From assembly GCA_007570785.1 (NCBI GenBank), contig ML660777.1:3673436-3737435 (forward strand): DNA of 64,000 nt, written 5' to 3'. Under the pieces are notes generated by a model, which was not told where the DNA came from, searched no databases, and saw only the letters and a program-made list of their open reading frames with translations. Below are positions 48,996 through 63,299 of this stretch, piece by piece (positions within the stretch are counted from its first letter, which is position 1; every line of letters begins with the position of its first letter). A program made the translations under genes and the position numbers. The DNA comes from Antilocapra americana. Taxonomy: Eukaryota > Chordata > Mammalia > Artiodactyla > Antilocapridae.

Positions 48996-49219
48996 AAAAG
49001 TGAAAAGTAAAAGTGTTAGACGCTCAGTCGTGTCCAACTCTTTGTGACCCCATAGACTGTAGCACACCAGGCTCCTCTGTCCATGGAATTCTCCAGGCAA
49101 GAATACTGGAGTGGTTTTCCATTTCCTTCTCCAAGGGATTTTTCCGGATCCATGGATTGAACCCAAGTCTCCTGCATTGTAGGCAGATTCTTTACCGCCT
49201 GAGCCATCTGGGAAGCCCC
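48996..49219 (-). repeat. Bov-tA/BOV-A2 SINE
   Basis: Complete minus-strand SINE about 400 bp before exon 2. Confidence 0.92.
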
Positions 49220-49393
49220 TTTCAGCAGCTTATCAGGCTGCAGAGTGACTCACAATGGGCTCTTAGGCCCTGAGTGGTCCCATGAAATTCTGAGTTAATA
49301 TGCTTTTGTAAATATCCATGTATTCATTGGGAGTATAGTACTCTGAAGTTAACAAGTAATTCTTTAGATATTTTTACTGTGTTCCCTCTTGAG

Positions 49394-49472
49394 TTCAGTC
49401 GCTCAGTGGTGTCTGACTCTCTGCGACCCCATGGACTGCAGAATGCCCAACTTCCTTGTCTATCACCAACTT
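49394..49472 (-). repeat. BovB 3'-end fragment
   Basis: GAGTTCAGTCGCTCAGTGG to TGTCTATCACCAACTT; 147 bp upstream of exon 2. Confidence 0.8.
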
Positions 49473-49588
49473 AATCTATTTTTGTTTATACTGAGATGTG
49501 TAGATAATGCAGCTTTGTATTTATTTTTGTCTTGCTATTAATTTTGCATCAGCAACTCTATGACTGTTGAAGCAAAGTGTTGATGTAA

Positions 49589-50497
<909 letters not shown>

Positions 50498-50842
50498 AAA
50501 GAAATAATACTGATGAACTTACAAAACAGAAAGAGACTCACTGACTTAGAGAACAAACTTATGGTTGCCAGGGGGAAGGATATGGGGAAGTGATAGGGAA
50601 TTTGAGATGGACATGTACACACTGCCATATTTAAAAATGGATAACCAACAGGGACTTTTGTATAGCACACAGAACTCTGCTTAATGTTATGTGGCAGGCT
50701 GGATGGGAGGGGAGTTTGGAGGAGAATGGATACATGTATATGTATGCCTTAGTCCTTTTACTATTCACCTGAAACTATCACAACATTGTTTGTTAATATA
50801 CTATACTCCAGTGCAAAATAAAAAGTTAAAAAAATTAAAATA
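50498..50842 (+). repeat. Artiodactyl L1 3' end
   Basis: ATGGTTGCCAGGGGGAAGG, ATAGCACACAGAACTCTGC and the end CTATACTCCAGTGCAAAATA with A-rich tail are typical of artiodactyl L1 3' UTRs. Confidence 0.88.
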
Positions 50843-53403
50843 TTTCAGAAAAATAGAAAAGAAAATAGCTTTTGACTCCCCTCTATGACATGAGACAAAT
50901 TTAGCTCACTTATTTTTTCTCCCCTCTTCCAACCCTTACCAGCCTCATTAAAAAAATTCTTTTGTTATTTAACACCATAAAAATTCTATTTCTTGACCCA
51001 TACATTTTGGACAGTGCCCCTTGATTTTGTGATGTGTGAGATCAGAGATTTATTGTCTGTATATTTTCCTCCACATCTACTTCCACCCATTAACTTTTGT
51101 TTTTCATTATTTTTACATTTGTAAGGGTTTAGAAGTTGTATTTAATTTAGCAAATATAAATGAATCTTTCATAGTTTGATGATTTAAAATTTAAGACCAG
51201 TATTTAACATTTAAAATTCTCTGTATATATTATTTACTGTAGGACACACAGTGTTTGTACCACAGACAAAGATGCATTCTCATGTTCTTTAAAATTGTAT
51301 TGCTTTGAATGAGAGAGATGACTAATATAAACAAGGTTGTAAGGGGTAAGAAAGAGGGAGAAAACAACTTCATCATAGTGTTAGGAAATGAATATTCTTC
51401 TTGGACACACTTTTTCTTATAAATTCATGTCAGATGTTGGCTTTACTGATGGATTGGATGCACAGCAGGAGGGAAAGAGGAGTTCTGTATGACTTGTGTT
51501 TTTATGGTCTCCTCCTTCCTTGTCTTTGTTCTGTCATTGAAGACACTCTTTAGGCGGATGTTAGATCTCTTGGATTTATACTCTTATTTTTGACTGTCTA
51601 AAAATATTTTTCAGCTTCTGGTTTTATTGCTTTACATTTTTGGAGACTTCATTGTTTTTCCAGCTTACCTCATTTTTTTTTCTCTTAATTTTGGTCCTTA
51701 ATTTTCGTGGGCTCTTCCTTATTCTTTTATTCTCTTTTTGCATATTTGTTTGTTCTAGTTTATAAATGAGTACTTGCTTAGAGTACTATGTAGAATTAGT
51801 TTAAAGTTATCTTCTATTCTTGGAGTGATCTTGTTTCCTCCTAAATCAGTTGTTCTCTGTTCATTTTTGATCCTTCTTTCTTTCATTGTTTAAAAAGTAA
51901 CTGCTAACCCTTAATTTTTCATAGTCATTTGAAAGAGTAAGTTTGGTGGGCTTGAGTTTCATCTGCCATTACTAGCTTCTATACCTATGAGCGTGTTCAC
52001 CCAGGCTGTGTGCATTTGGGCAGATCACATCTCAGTGAGTGGAAGAGAAGCAGGCAATCAGCCTGGGCCCTCCAACCACCCTCCTGGAATGAAGAGATGG
52101 GGAGGATCTGTGTGGGACACACCTCTCACTCTGCGAACTTTCCCTCCACAAGTAATCGTTTCAATTTTTTTAAAAATGTTTCAATTTTTAAAGAAGATAT
52201 TTCTTCAATTTCACATATGGTATCATGGCTGTATATGGATTGAATATGAAACATAGTTCATGTACTCATTGTTTATATGAGAAAGGTTACATTAAAAATT
52301 TTCTTCAAAGCAGTTTAGTTTCACTAAGTCTCTGTCCTACTGAATTTTCAAGTGATTAAGCCTGTTATCCTCCTAGGGTATAAAAAGAAAAAAATATATA
52401 AAATTATATAATAATATATGTACATAAAGTAGATGATAGACATATAATATGTATAGTATATAGAATATATATATTTACACATGGGGTGTAATATATATAT
52501 ATAGTATATAATACACAGATACAATACCTATATACATACATAAATGAGAAAAAATCTCATACTCAGAATTTTGGGCCTAACAGTATTTCTTCTATTTATT
52601 TATATTTATAATAGAGACAACTGGGAACTTGTAAATAAATAGCAATTGTTCATAGTGGATCTGTTGGCGTCTCTTTGATTTTTAAGAAGTTCCATTAAGT
52701 TCCAGTGTTTCTCACAGTTCAGTCTCAAAATTACCTACTTGAAAATCAATTAGGTGGTATGATTTTTAAAAATAAAAATCAATTGGGTGTTTTGTTTTTT
52801 TAAAAATATAGATTGATGAGCCCCATAAATTCCTGGAACCTCTTTTCTAACCTCTTCATATGATTCTTTGAGGCATAAAAATTTGACAACTTCTGTGATT
52901 AGTTGAATAAAGACTAATTTAGAATTTAAAAGGGGAAGACTTTTATGTGCTATCAGTTATTTCAGTCTAACTCCCCTTATAAATTTTAGTTACAATTCAT
53001 CCTCACTTGAAACTGGACAAGATAATAATGTGAATTCGGTTTATGAGTTGAAAAGACAATAATATATTTCATTGTTAAATAGAAAACATCTAATAGCTAT
53101 CTACTTACTGTACTCATTTGACTGTACAGTGCTAAAATAATTTGTGGATTTGTTTTTGTTGCTGAAAGCAATCCATCCATGATAGGTTATATGTTTGAGC
53201 ATATGTAATAATAGAGATAATCAAACTCACTTAATAATTTATAATCACAAATTATCAGCCTTTAGTTTGGATACGGCAATGGAATTTTGCCTAGTTTTAT
53301 TTTTATGGTTGGGATAAAAAAAATTATGAGGTCAGTACCCTTCATAATGATAAGACTGTCAAGATCTGAAGATTTTAAAAATATCTAATAATTAAATGTT
53401 ACA
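50843..53403. other. Unassigned AT-rich intronic DNA
   Basis: 52380-52545 is a low-complexity (TA)-rich patch. Elsewhere nothing is recognisable. Confidence 0.5.
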
Positions 53404-54139
53404 TTCGGTTCAGTTCAGTTCAGTTGCTCAGTAATGTAGGACTCTTTGTGACCCCATGGACTGCAGCACACCAGGCTTCCCTGTCCATCACCAACTCTCA
53501 GAGCTTGTTCAAATGCATGTCCATTGAATCGGTGATGCCATTCAACCATCTCATTCTCTGTCATCCCCTCTCCTCCTGCCTTCAATCTTTCCCAGCATCA
53601 GGGTCTTTTCCAATAAGTCAGTTCTCCGCATCAGGTGACCAAAGTACTGGAGCTTCAGCTTCAGCATCAGTCCTTCCAATGAATATTCAGGACTGATTTC
53701 CTTTAGAATTGAATGGTTTGATCTCTTTGCAGTCCAAGGGACTCTCAAGAGTCTTCTCCAACTCTATAGTTCAATAGCATCAATTCTTCAGTGCTCAGCT
53801 TTCTTTACAGTCCAGCTCTCACATCCATACATGACTACTGGAAAAACCATAGCTTTGACTAGATGGACCTTTGCTGGCAAAGTAATGTCATTGCTTTGTA
53901 ATATGCTATCTAGGTTTGTCATAGCTATTCTTCCAAGGAGTAAGTGTGTTTTAATTTCATGGCTGCAGTCACCATCTGTAGTGATTTTGGAGCCCAAGAA
54001 AATAAAGTCTGTCACTGTTGTCATTGTTTCCCCTTCTATTTGCCATGAAGTGATGGGACCAGATGCCATGATCTTCGTTTTCTGAATGTTGAGTTTTAAG
54101 AAACAGCTTTTTCATTCTCCTCTTTCACTTTCATCAGGA
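53404..54139 (-). repeat. BovB LINE 3' fragment
   Basis: Starts with the tail TTCGGTTCAGTTCAGTTCAG and covers the last 730 bp of BovB, including the frame with ITSWQIEGETMTTVTDFIFL. Confidence 0.93.
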
Positions 54140-54930
54140 AGAATGTTGTATAGTGTGACAATTTCATTCACTGAGTCAGAATTGTGTGGATTATTCTGCG
54201 GAGCCCCTGAGCTCAGTGCTCTACCATCAAAGATGCAGCAACAATGATCAGGAACTCATCTTGTGGATGACAAACACATAAACAGCTCTAATATTGTAAG
54301 ATAATTGCTGAAGTGAAGTTGTATTTGCAATGGGATGCGGGACCAGAGGAGAAATCTTTGGTGCAAGGAAATCTTTATGAGTAGAACTTGAACAGAAATG
54401 TTCTCTCTTTTCCAGGAGAACATTTGGGGGAGGGAAGTCAAGGTAAAGACAATAGCAAGCGCAAATGTATGGAACTGTGAGAGCAATATTAAGTTGGCTT
54501 AATCAGGGTAATTTTGAGAGTAAAAATAGGTATTTTTGATAATTAGCTTGCATACAGGTGTAAACTAGGACTGTTTTGAGAACACCAGAACATAGGGCAA
54601 CCTAGAGAGCAGATCGTGTAGAAGAGAACATTCTGGTACGTCCCCATAATCAGATCCAGAGAGATAAGCTCCAATAGAGGGACTGTGGATGTCCTTTACA
54701 GAAGTTCACCCTCTATGGTGTTACAATGGTTAGGGGGTTTGTGTATACCTTGTAGTTTTAAATGTTAACCAAGGTGTTAACCTTGTAGATCAACAGACTT
54801 TATTATGAAGAGAAGTCCACCACTCCCCAAACTCCCCATCACCACTCATGTGGTGTGTCTGTAGGCAACCGCCTTCACATCTTTAAGCTGATTATTTGTT
54901 AATTACCTTCAGATGAATGAATGGTAAGTA
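54140..54930. other. Unassigned intronic DNA
   Basis: No recognisable feature. Confidence 0.5.
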
Positions 54931-55140
54931 ATGCTTCCTAGGTGGTGCAGTGGTAAAGAATACCCCTGACAATGCAGGAGACACAAGAGATGTGGATTTG
55001 AATCCTGGGTAGATCTCTTGGAGGAGGACATGGCACCCCAATGCAGTATTCTTGCCTGGAAAACTCCATGGACAGAGGAGCCTGGTGGGCTACAGTCCAT
55101 GGGATTGCAAAGAGTCAGACACGACTGAGTGAGCACACAT
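54931..55140 (+). repeat. Bov-tA SINE
   Basis: ATGCTTCCTAGGTGGTGCAG head, GTATTCTTGCCTGGAAAAC and GACACGACTGAGTGAGCAC tail. Confidence 0.92.
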
Positions 55141-55379
55141 ACAAACAAATGATAAAAAATATGATTATATTACTACTTCTTGATTTTAGTTTTTGGTATT
55201 AACTATTCCTTTCACGAAAAATGAAACTAGCTCTGTTTTCTTCCCATTCCCCCACGAACCTCAGTGACATCCTTCTCTTGTCCAGTCCTCCCAATATAGT
55301 TATACCATCATCCTAATGATATCAGTATCCACGTTTATTCATATACCTGTGTAAATGCTATTTAACACCCCTACCTGTT

Positions 55380-56230
55380 CACACATGTCTAAGTCTTCTG
55401 TGAAGATGTATTCCTTCCATGTTTGCTATTGAGTATTGAAGCTATTATTGCTCCTGATTCTTTAGGTTTGAACTGTGTTTTTTCCCCTCTGGAGAAGCTG
55501 TCAGAATCTTCATTTTCAGTATCGTGAAATTTAATGATGAAATGTCTTGTTGTGGCCATTTGTTATGCATTTTGCTAAGCTCTCCGTGAGTAGATTTCCT
55601 ACTTCTGTAAATTCTGAAATTCCAAATTCTCTTTAGGTAAACTACTTGAATTATTTCTTTGATGATTTATTTCCCTTTCTGAACCTTCTGTTATTCAGAT
55701 ACTGGAATCCTATTCTAAATATAATTTTGCTTGTCTTTGGTTTGTTTTTTCCTGTTCTTTCTAACAGATTTTCTTAACTTGCTTGATCATCCATCACTAC
55801 TATTTAGTTTTTTTATTTCTGCTTTCATTTTTTTTTCCCAGAAGCTCTTCATTTAATTATCTGTGTTGCCCAGTTCAGAGACTTGTTTAACCTTCCACAG
55901 AGAACACATTTCTACTGTTTATCAGGAGCATGGAGGGAAAGTGTCCCAGCTGAGGAGAGTGGGAAAATGAATCTGAGGGTCTGGCTATGTCCTAAACAGA
56001 CTGGCCAGTTCTGTGCTTTTCACTTATATCTGGAAGTACCTGGAAATACAGTTTCTGAGCCTGTTGGGGATTCTGTAGTTCAATTCCAGTCGGTTCTCAG
56101 CTTTCTTCACTGTTGACCTTAGAGTTTATTTTTCCTCAGTCTGTTAAATTATTCAGTAATCAATCAATTGTTTTCCAGTTTCCACAATTTTGTTGTTCCT
56201 CAATTTTCTCTTTCTTAGGGTTTTATGTGT
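55380..56230 (-). repeat. Possible old antisense LINE-1
   Basis: TCTTCATTTTCAGTATCGTG, then GAAATTTAATGATGAAATG, resembles antisense old L1. The right part (55900-56110) has an open frame that I do not recognise. Confidence 0.4.
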
Positions 56231-56894
56231 TTAATTTCCCATAGACTCTCTTTATTGGGATTTGGCTAAAGTCAAGTTAGTTGTGTGAAATCAATTTTTC
56301 TGCAATAAAATTAAAGTTAAATAAAGTATTCAAAATGTCTGACATAAACTTGATAAAGAGTAGCTCAATAAATATTAAGTACATCCTTCATTTCTAACAT
56401 TTAGTTTGTATTTTGTCCTCCAACCTAAGTAAGATTCTACATGACAGAATGAGATTTTAGAAATCGGTATGCATTTCCATATTCATATATTTGGTTCCAA
56501 ACTACATCTCTCATGTCGATAGATTTTTTTATGCAAAAGAATGAATGTTTGCATTAAAGACACAGATAACTAACCTAATGAGACTTTAGTGGGAAGGGAC
56601 TGTGCTGTCTGTATCTTGAAAAGGCTTATTGCCAATTAAACACATTTCAAGAGCCATAAATTAGACTTCATGAGTCACACTTTAAACTCTTATAAAAACG
56701 TTACAGTTTAGAAAATGTGTTATAAAAGCACACTTATATTTTGTACCCTCTTTGGTTTATAAAGAAAAGATATTGGGTAATTTTCAAAACTCAAAATTAT
56801 TTTATACACTGTAGAATAATAATTTCACACATTTTGGATACTGTTTTATCTAGCACATTTTCCAAATGAATGGCGTTAATTACTTTGGAGAAAG
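56231..56894. other. Unassigned AT-rich intronic DNA
   Basis: No recognisable feature. Confidence 0.5.
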
Positions 56895-57050
56895 AGTGAG
56901 GAATTTGGTGCCAGCCTGGCTCTCTCATTTACTGCAGGGCAACCTTGGGACAATCCTGTAACAGTTCTGAATTTCAGTCTCCTGGTTTGCAAAGTGAGCT
57001 AGTTGAACTTGATGAACACTAAAGGCACTTCTGGAAATAATCAAGGATTA
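56895..57050 (+). repeat. MIR SINE
   Basis: GCCTGGCTCTCTCATTTACT, CAACCTTGGGACAATCCTG and TTTCAGTCTCCTGGTTTGC. Confidence 0.75.
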
Positions 57051-57317
57051 CAGTTAAAGACAAAAGCATTATGCAACATTTTGCTGATATATTTTATCGT
57101 CCTAACAGTGACTGTACTCCATATCAGCTTCTTTGGTTTCAGATGGAGCCACCAAATGCCTATAATCTTGTGCTGCTTCTAGGTGACACTTTCCCTCATT
57201 TTTGTAAGCCTAGGACCTAGATTCATTCCAACTCTACAGAAATATTTGGAAATATACAACTTTATAGTCAGTGTACAATTAATCCTTAATCCTTAATAAG
57301 TATGCAAATACATATTT

Positions 57318-58712
57318 AGTTCAGTTCACTCACTGAGTTGTGTCTAACTCTTTGCAAACCCATGGACTGCAGCACGCCAGGCTTCCCTGTCCATCACCAA
57401 CTCCCTGAGTTTGCTCAAACTCATGTCCATTGAGTTGCTGATGCAATCCAACCATCTCATCCTCTGTCGTCTCCTTTGCCTCCTGCCTTCAATCTTTCCC
57501 AGCAGTAGGGTCTTTTCTAATGAGTCAGTTCTTCACATCAGGTGGCCAAAGTATTGGAACTTCAGCTTCAGCATCAGTCCTTCCAGTGAATGTTCAGGAC
57601 TGATTTCCTTTAGTTGCTTGATCGTGTCCAACTCTGATCTCCTTTAGGATGGACTGGTTGAATCTCCTTGCAGTCCAAGGGACTCTCAAGAGTCTTCTCT
57701 AACACCACAGTTCTAAAGCATCAATTCTTCAGCACTCAGTTTCTTTGTGGTCCAACTCTCACATCCATCATGACCACTGGAAAAACCATAGCTTTGACTA
57801 GACCAACCTTTGTTTTCAAAGTAATGTCTCTGCTTTTTAATATGCTTTCTAGGTTGGTCATAGCTATTCTTCCAAGGAGTAAGCATCTTTTGATTTCATG
57901 GCTTCAGTCACCATCTGTAGTGATTTTGGAGCCCAAGAAAATGAAGTCTATTGCTGTTGTCATTGTTTCCCCATCTATTTGCCATGAAGTGATGGGCCCA
58001 GATACCATGATCATCATTTTTTCTTTTAAATTTTCTTTACTTTATTGTGTTGGTTTTGCCATACATTGACATGAATCCACCATGGGTATACATATGTTCC
58101 CCCTCCAGAACCCCCCTCCCTCCTCCCTCCCGATACCCTCCCCCTGGGACATCTCTGTGCACCAGCCCCGAGCGTCAACCCTGGGCTGGCGATTGATTTC
58201 ACATATGATAATTAACATGTTTCAGTGCCATTCTCCCATATCATCCCACCCTTGCCCTCTTCCACAGAGTCCACGAGTCTGTTCTATACATCTGCGTTTC
58301 TTTTGTTGTCTCACATGCAGGGTTCTCGTTATCATCTTTCTAAATTCCATATATATGTGTTAGTATACTGTATTGTTGTTTTTGCTTCTGGCTTACTTCA
58401 CTCTGAATAATAGGCTCCAGTTCCGTCCACCTGAGTAGAACTGATTCAAATGAATTTTTTTTTAATGCTGAGTAATATTCCATTGTGTATATGTACCACA
58501 GTTTTCTTATCCATTCATCAGTTGATGGGCATCTAGGTTGCTTCCATGAATGTTGAGTTTTAAGCCAACTTTTTGCTCTTCTCTTTTACTTTCATCAAGA
58601 GGCTCTTTAGTTCTTCTTTGCTTTCTGCCATAAGGGTGGGGTCATCTGCATATCTGAGGATATTGTTATTTTTCCTGGCAATCTTGATTCCAGCTTGTGC
58701 TTCATTCAGTTG
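57318..58712 (-). repeat. BovB LINE 3' fragment, split by an L1
   Basis: BovB sequence runs 57318-58015 and resumes at 58549-58712 after an L1. It carries a 34-base extra segment at about 57614-57648. Confidence 0.9.
58016..58548 (-). repeat. Bovine-type L1 3' end nested in BovB
   Basis: About 530 bp of ruminant L1 3' UTR, clearly close to the copy at 44.1 kb. It interrupts a BovB, so it inserted later. The BovB flank lacks about a dozen bases at the junction. Confidence 0.88.
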
Positions 58713-59009
58713 TAATGATATTTTTACATTACTCATATTTATAATATAATTTTGACAAGGAATCTCTCAGAGTAAATGGAGAGTAGTCACTAAATTCTAT
58801 GTGCTATGGAATCTAATTACATTGTGCTGCTTCTGTAGTTCACAATCAACACATTTCTGGTCAAAGGAAGAAGGTAATTTCAATTGATATTTGCATTAGA
58901 TTGAAATTTTTGAAATTTTTCTAAACATAAAAGCCAAGATTATAATTGTTCATCATACTAGGATAGAAAAGCAACATAATCTTCCTTCTTACTGAGTTTT
59001 TCTGATTGG

Positions 59010-59488
59010 GCAATGAATCCATTAATTTGCCCACAAAGGTCTGTATAATCAAAGCTATGGTTTTTTCATTAGTCTTACACAGATGTGAGAGTTGGATCAT
59101 AAGAAGGCTGAGCGTCAAAGAATTGGTGCCTTCAAACTGTGGTGCCTGAGAGATTCTTGAGAGTCCCTTGTACTGCAAGGAGATCAAACCAGTCAATCCT
59201 AAAAGGAAATCAACCCTGAATATTCATTGGAAGAACTGATGCTGAAGCTCCAATTCTTTGTTCACCTGATGCAAACTTCCAACTCATTGGAAAAGACCCT
59301 GATGCTGGGAAAGATTGAAGGCAATAGGAAAAGAGGGCGGCAGAGGATGAGATGGTTAGATAGCATCACTGGCTCAATAGACCTGAATTTGAGCCAACTC
59401 AGGGAAGTAGTGAAGGACTGGGAAGCCTAGCATACTGCACAGTCAATGGGGTTTGGACACAGCTTAGTGACTGAACAACAATAACAGC
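59010..59488 (+). repeat. BovB LINE 3' fragment
   Basis: From GCCCACAAAGGTCTGTAT to GACTGAACAACAATAAC; several small deletions. Confidence 0.9.
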
Positions 59489-60469
59489 AACAATTTAACT
59501 GAGTATGTGAGGTTTCTTTAAGGAGTTCCTTTTCCTTATATAAATAATACTGTTCATATTTTATAAGGTCAACTTGATGGATGTCCTGTTTTTGTAATGA
59601 TTAAAATACATATTTTATTTCTAAAAATTTTAAAATATATTAAAATATATTATATATCTCATGTTATAGAGATGATTATATTGGGATGATTTATTTTCAG
59701 TATCATATCAAAAAATAAGTGATAAATATTGGCACCCTAATGGTAATATGAACTAATTGTAAACATACCCCTTAATTCTTTTTTCTTGGGCATCATTTAA
59801 AACGTGTCTGCTAAAATTTATGGAGAAGTCAGTTTCTGCTGATAGTGCTGTTGTGGCTTAAGTACAGTATAAAAGGAAGCAGCTGGATTCTGTGCTGCCT
59901 TTTTTATTGTCAGCAGCATTGTTATTTAAATTATGATTGAAGTGTCTTGTTTAGGAGACTGAGAGAGAAAGTTGATTAAAAGAGAGAACTTGATTTTCAG
60001 ATCTCAGAGTGTGTCTATAGGAATGGTAATAAGAAAAAGGGACTATTCTATCATATAAGTTAAGCAGTTTGGATTCCTAAGTCATTATTTGGGGGAAATA
60101 CGACAAATTTGCTACAAAAAAGAGCAGAGAATCAAGGAAATATAGGGTAGGAGAGGGTAATCTGTAAAATGGGTGCTATTACAGAATGCTTGGGTGTTAA
60201 TGACAATGATTCCATAAAATGGAAAAAATTAGTGATTTAGAGGAGAAAGGGAAGAATCATGGGGCAAAATATTTTTTTGTAAATGAGAGTAATCTGAATA
60301 CATGAGAGCAAAGAGTTCATACATGGTCTCGGAGGAAGCAGATAATGGGTATGTGTGTAGGTAGGTCAGTGTAGTGAGGGCGTCTGGGTTACTTCCTTTT
60401 TCTCCATGAGATAGGAAGCAAGGTCATCAGATGAGAGTGAGAAGAGACAGGATTTTAGGTTTGAGTGAG
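59489..60469. other. Unassigned AT-rich intronic DNA
   Basis: No recognisable repeat. A chance TATAAAAGG lies near 59868. Confidence 0.5.
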
Positions 60470-60655
60470 CAGTATAAGGGCCCCTGCCACTGCAGGAGAC
60501 AGAAGTTGTGAGCTGGATTCCTGGATTGGGAAGATCCCCTGGAAGAGGAAATGGCAACCCACTCCAGTATTCTTGCCTGAAAAATTCCATGGACAGAGAA
60601 GCCTGGCTACAGTCCATGGGGTTGCAGAGTTGGACACGACTGAGCAGGCATACGC
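60470..60655 (+). repeat. Diverged Bov-tA SINE
   Basis: The head is decayed; the body has CACTCCAGTATTCTTGCC and the tail GACACGACTGAGCAGGC. Confidence 0.88.
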
Positions 60656-61415
60656 TCACGAGCTGGGTAACTAATGGAATGTAAATGTACTGACTCATGA
60701 ATTTTAATTTTTTCAAAACTCACCCAATTCCAATATTACAGTGGCTATGACAAGCAAAGAAGTTATTCTCTCATTTTAAATGAGTACAGAAGACAGAATA
60801 TTTTTGACAGTTTTCTGTGTGACTCTACCCAGATCAGAAAGTAGTCTCAGTAATTATGCTGACCATTATGGAAGATCCACTTCTAGAAGAACAGTGGTCC
60901 TACTTATACTGGGATCAGTGAACACACTGGGGAATGCTCTTTCCTGTTTTCAGAGGGTTGGTATATGTATATTACTTTGCCGGCCATTGATTGTGGTCAT
61001 TTAAATAGATTGAAAATGACCAGTTTCTTAGATCATGGTCTCATTTTTGGCTGAACAGAATGCAAAATTATGAAACCCATGGAGAAGGGATCAATGAAGA
61101 AAGAATAGTGAAAATGCATATGTTACATACTAAATAAGATAATCAGTTTTGCTGTTGAATATTTCTACATCATAAAAGCCCTATTATGACTTGCATATTC
61201 AGAGATTTTTTTTTTTGAAAAGCAGTATCTTTATTTTCATGCTTTGATAAGTTGTGAATTGCCTTTCTTGTCCTTCTTTCTCAAAGTTCTTTAAATTTTT
61301 TGCTTTGAAGGTCCTGTAGACTTATTGTTCCTGATAAATAAATCAATAGTGATTAAATATTAATTTAGTTTATTAGCATATGTAAATACTAAGTGTTTCA
61401 CTAAGTAGTTAATTA
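60656..61415. other. Unassigned intronic DNA
   Basis: A T run near 61206-61217 precedes TATCTTTATTTTCATGC. This could be the tail of an antisense retrocopy, but I cannot identify one. Confidence 0.4.
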
Positions 61416-63060
61416 AGTTCAGTCAAGTTTAGTCGCTCAGTCGTGTCTGACTCTTTGTGACCCCACGAACCGTAGCAAGCCAGGCCTCCCTGTCTATCAC
61501 CAACTCCCGGAGTCCACCAAAACCCATGTCCATTGAGTTGGTGATGTCATCCAGCCATCTCATCCTCTGTCGTCCCCTTCTCCTCCTGCCCCCAATCCTT
61601 CCCAGCATCAGGGTCTTTTCCAATAAGTTAACTCTTTGCATGAGGTGGCCAAAGTATTGGAGTTTCAGCTTCAACATCAGTCCTTCCAATGAACACCCAG
61701 GACTGATCTCTAGGATGGACTGGTTGGATCTCTTTGCAGTCCAAGGGACTCTCAAGAGTCTTCTCCAACACCACAGTTCAAAAGCATCAATTCTTCGGTG
61801 CTCAGCTTCAATTCACCGTCTAACTCTCACATCCATACATGACTACTGGAAAAACCATAGCCTTGACTAGATGGACCTTTGTTGACAAAGTAATGTCTCT
61901 GCTTTTCAATATGCTATCTAGGTTGGTCATAACCTTCCTTCCAAGGAGTAAGCATCTTTTAATTTCATGGCTGCAGTCACCATCTGCAGTGATTTTGGAG
62001 CCCCCAAAAATTAAGTTTGACACTGTTTCCACATCTATTTGCCATGAAATGATGGGACCAGATGCCATGATCTTCGTTTTCTGAATATTGAGCTATAAGC
62101 CAACTTTTTCACTCTCTTCTTTCACTTTCATCAAGAGGCTTTTTAGTTCCTCTTCACTTTCTGCCATAAAGGTGGTGTCGTCTGCATATCTGAGGTTATT
62201 GATATTTCTCCTGGCAATCTTGATTGCAGCTCGTGCTTCTTCCAGCCCAGCGTTTCTCATGATGTACTCTGCATATAAGTTAAATAAGCAGGGTGACAAT
62301 ATACAGCCTTGATGTACTCCTTTTCCTATTTGGAACCAGTCTGTTGTTTCCTGTCCACTTCTAACTGTTGCTTCCTGACCTGCATACAGATTTCTCAAGA
62401 AACAGGTCAGATGGTCTGGTATTCCCATCTCTTTCAGAATTTTCCACAGTTTATTGTGATACACTCAGTCAAAGGCTTAGACATAGTCAATAAAGCAGAA
62501 ATAGATGTTTTTCTGGAACTCTCTTTCTTTTTCTGTAATCCAGCAGATGTTGGCAATTTGATCTCTCGTTCCTCTGCCTTTTCTAAATCCAGCTTGAACA
62601 TCTGGAAGTTCACGGTTCATGTATAGCTGAAGCCTGGCTTGGAGAATTTTGAGCATTACTTTACTAGCATGTAAGATGAGTGCAATTGTGCAGTAGTTTA
62701 AGCATTCTTTGGCATTGCCTTTCTTTGGGATAGGAATGTAAACTGACCTTTTCCAGTCCTGTGGCCACTGCTGAGTTTTCCAAAGTTACTGGCATATTGA
62801 GTGTAGCACTTTCAGAGCATCATCTTTTAGGATTTGAAATATCTCAAGTGGAATTCCATCACCTCCACTAGCTTTATTCATAGTGATGCTTTCTAAGGCC
62901 CACTTGACTTCGCATTCCAGGATGTCTGGCTCTAGATGAGTGATCACACCATCATGATTATCTGAGTCATGAAGATCTTTTTTGTATAGTTCTTCTGTGT
63001 ATTCTTGCCACCTCTTCTTAATATCTTCTGTTTCTGTTAGGTCCATACCATTTCTGTACT
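61416..63060 (-). repeat. BovB LINE, 5'-truncated, reverse-transcriptase half
   Basis: The tail side begins AAGTTCAGTCAAGTTTAGTC. The minus-strand frame 62464-62093 has DWFQIGKGVHQGCILSPC and YADDTTFMAESEE. Stops and shifts elsewhere. Low divergence from the 1-3.4 kb copy. Confidence 0.93.
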
Positions 63061-63299
63061 CTGAAAAAGACACTGGATGTGGCAACACACACAAACAGAT
63101 CCTAATAACACCTACTTGTGTAGGGTCTCATTTTATAATGAAAGGATTGTTTTCTGCCCACAGGCTACAGGAGGTGTTTAACAGGACTGCTGGGGCCTTA
63201 CTCTCAGATTTAGGCTGATGAAAGCAGGGAGTAGATTATAGAGTATGTACAGAGGATTCTACTGGGCAAGTAAAACTGTAATAATGCTTTATGTGCTCA
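63061..63299. other. Unassigned intronic DNA
   Basis: No recognisable feature. Confidence 0.5.

Noticed and set aside
52380..52556. AT-rich tract as a possible replication origin or matrix attachment site
   Set aside because: Low-complexity TA repeats alone do not support either; no further evidence is visible.
59865..59890. TATAAAAGG followed by a CAGCTG E-box, looking like a core promoter
   Set aside because: No exon, CpG enrichment or downstream frame is nearby; in AT-rich intron such a match is expected by chance.
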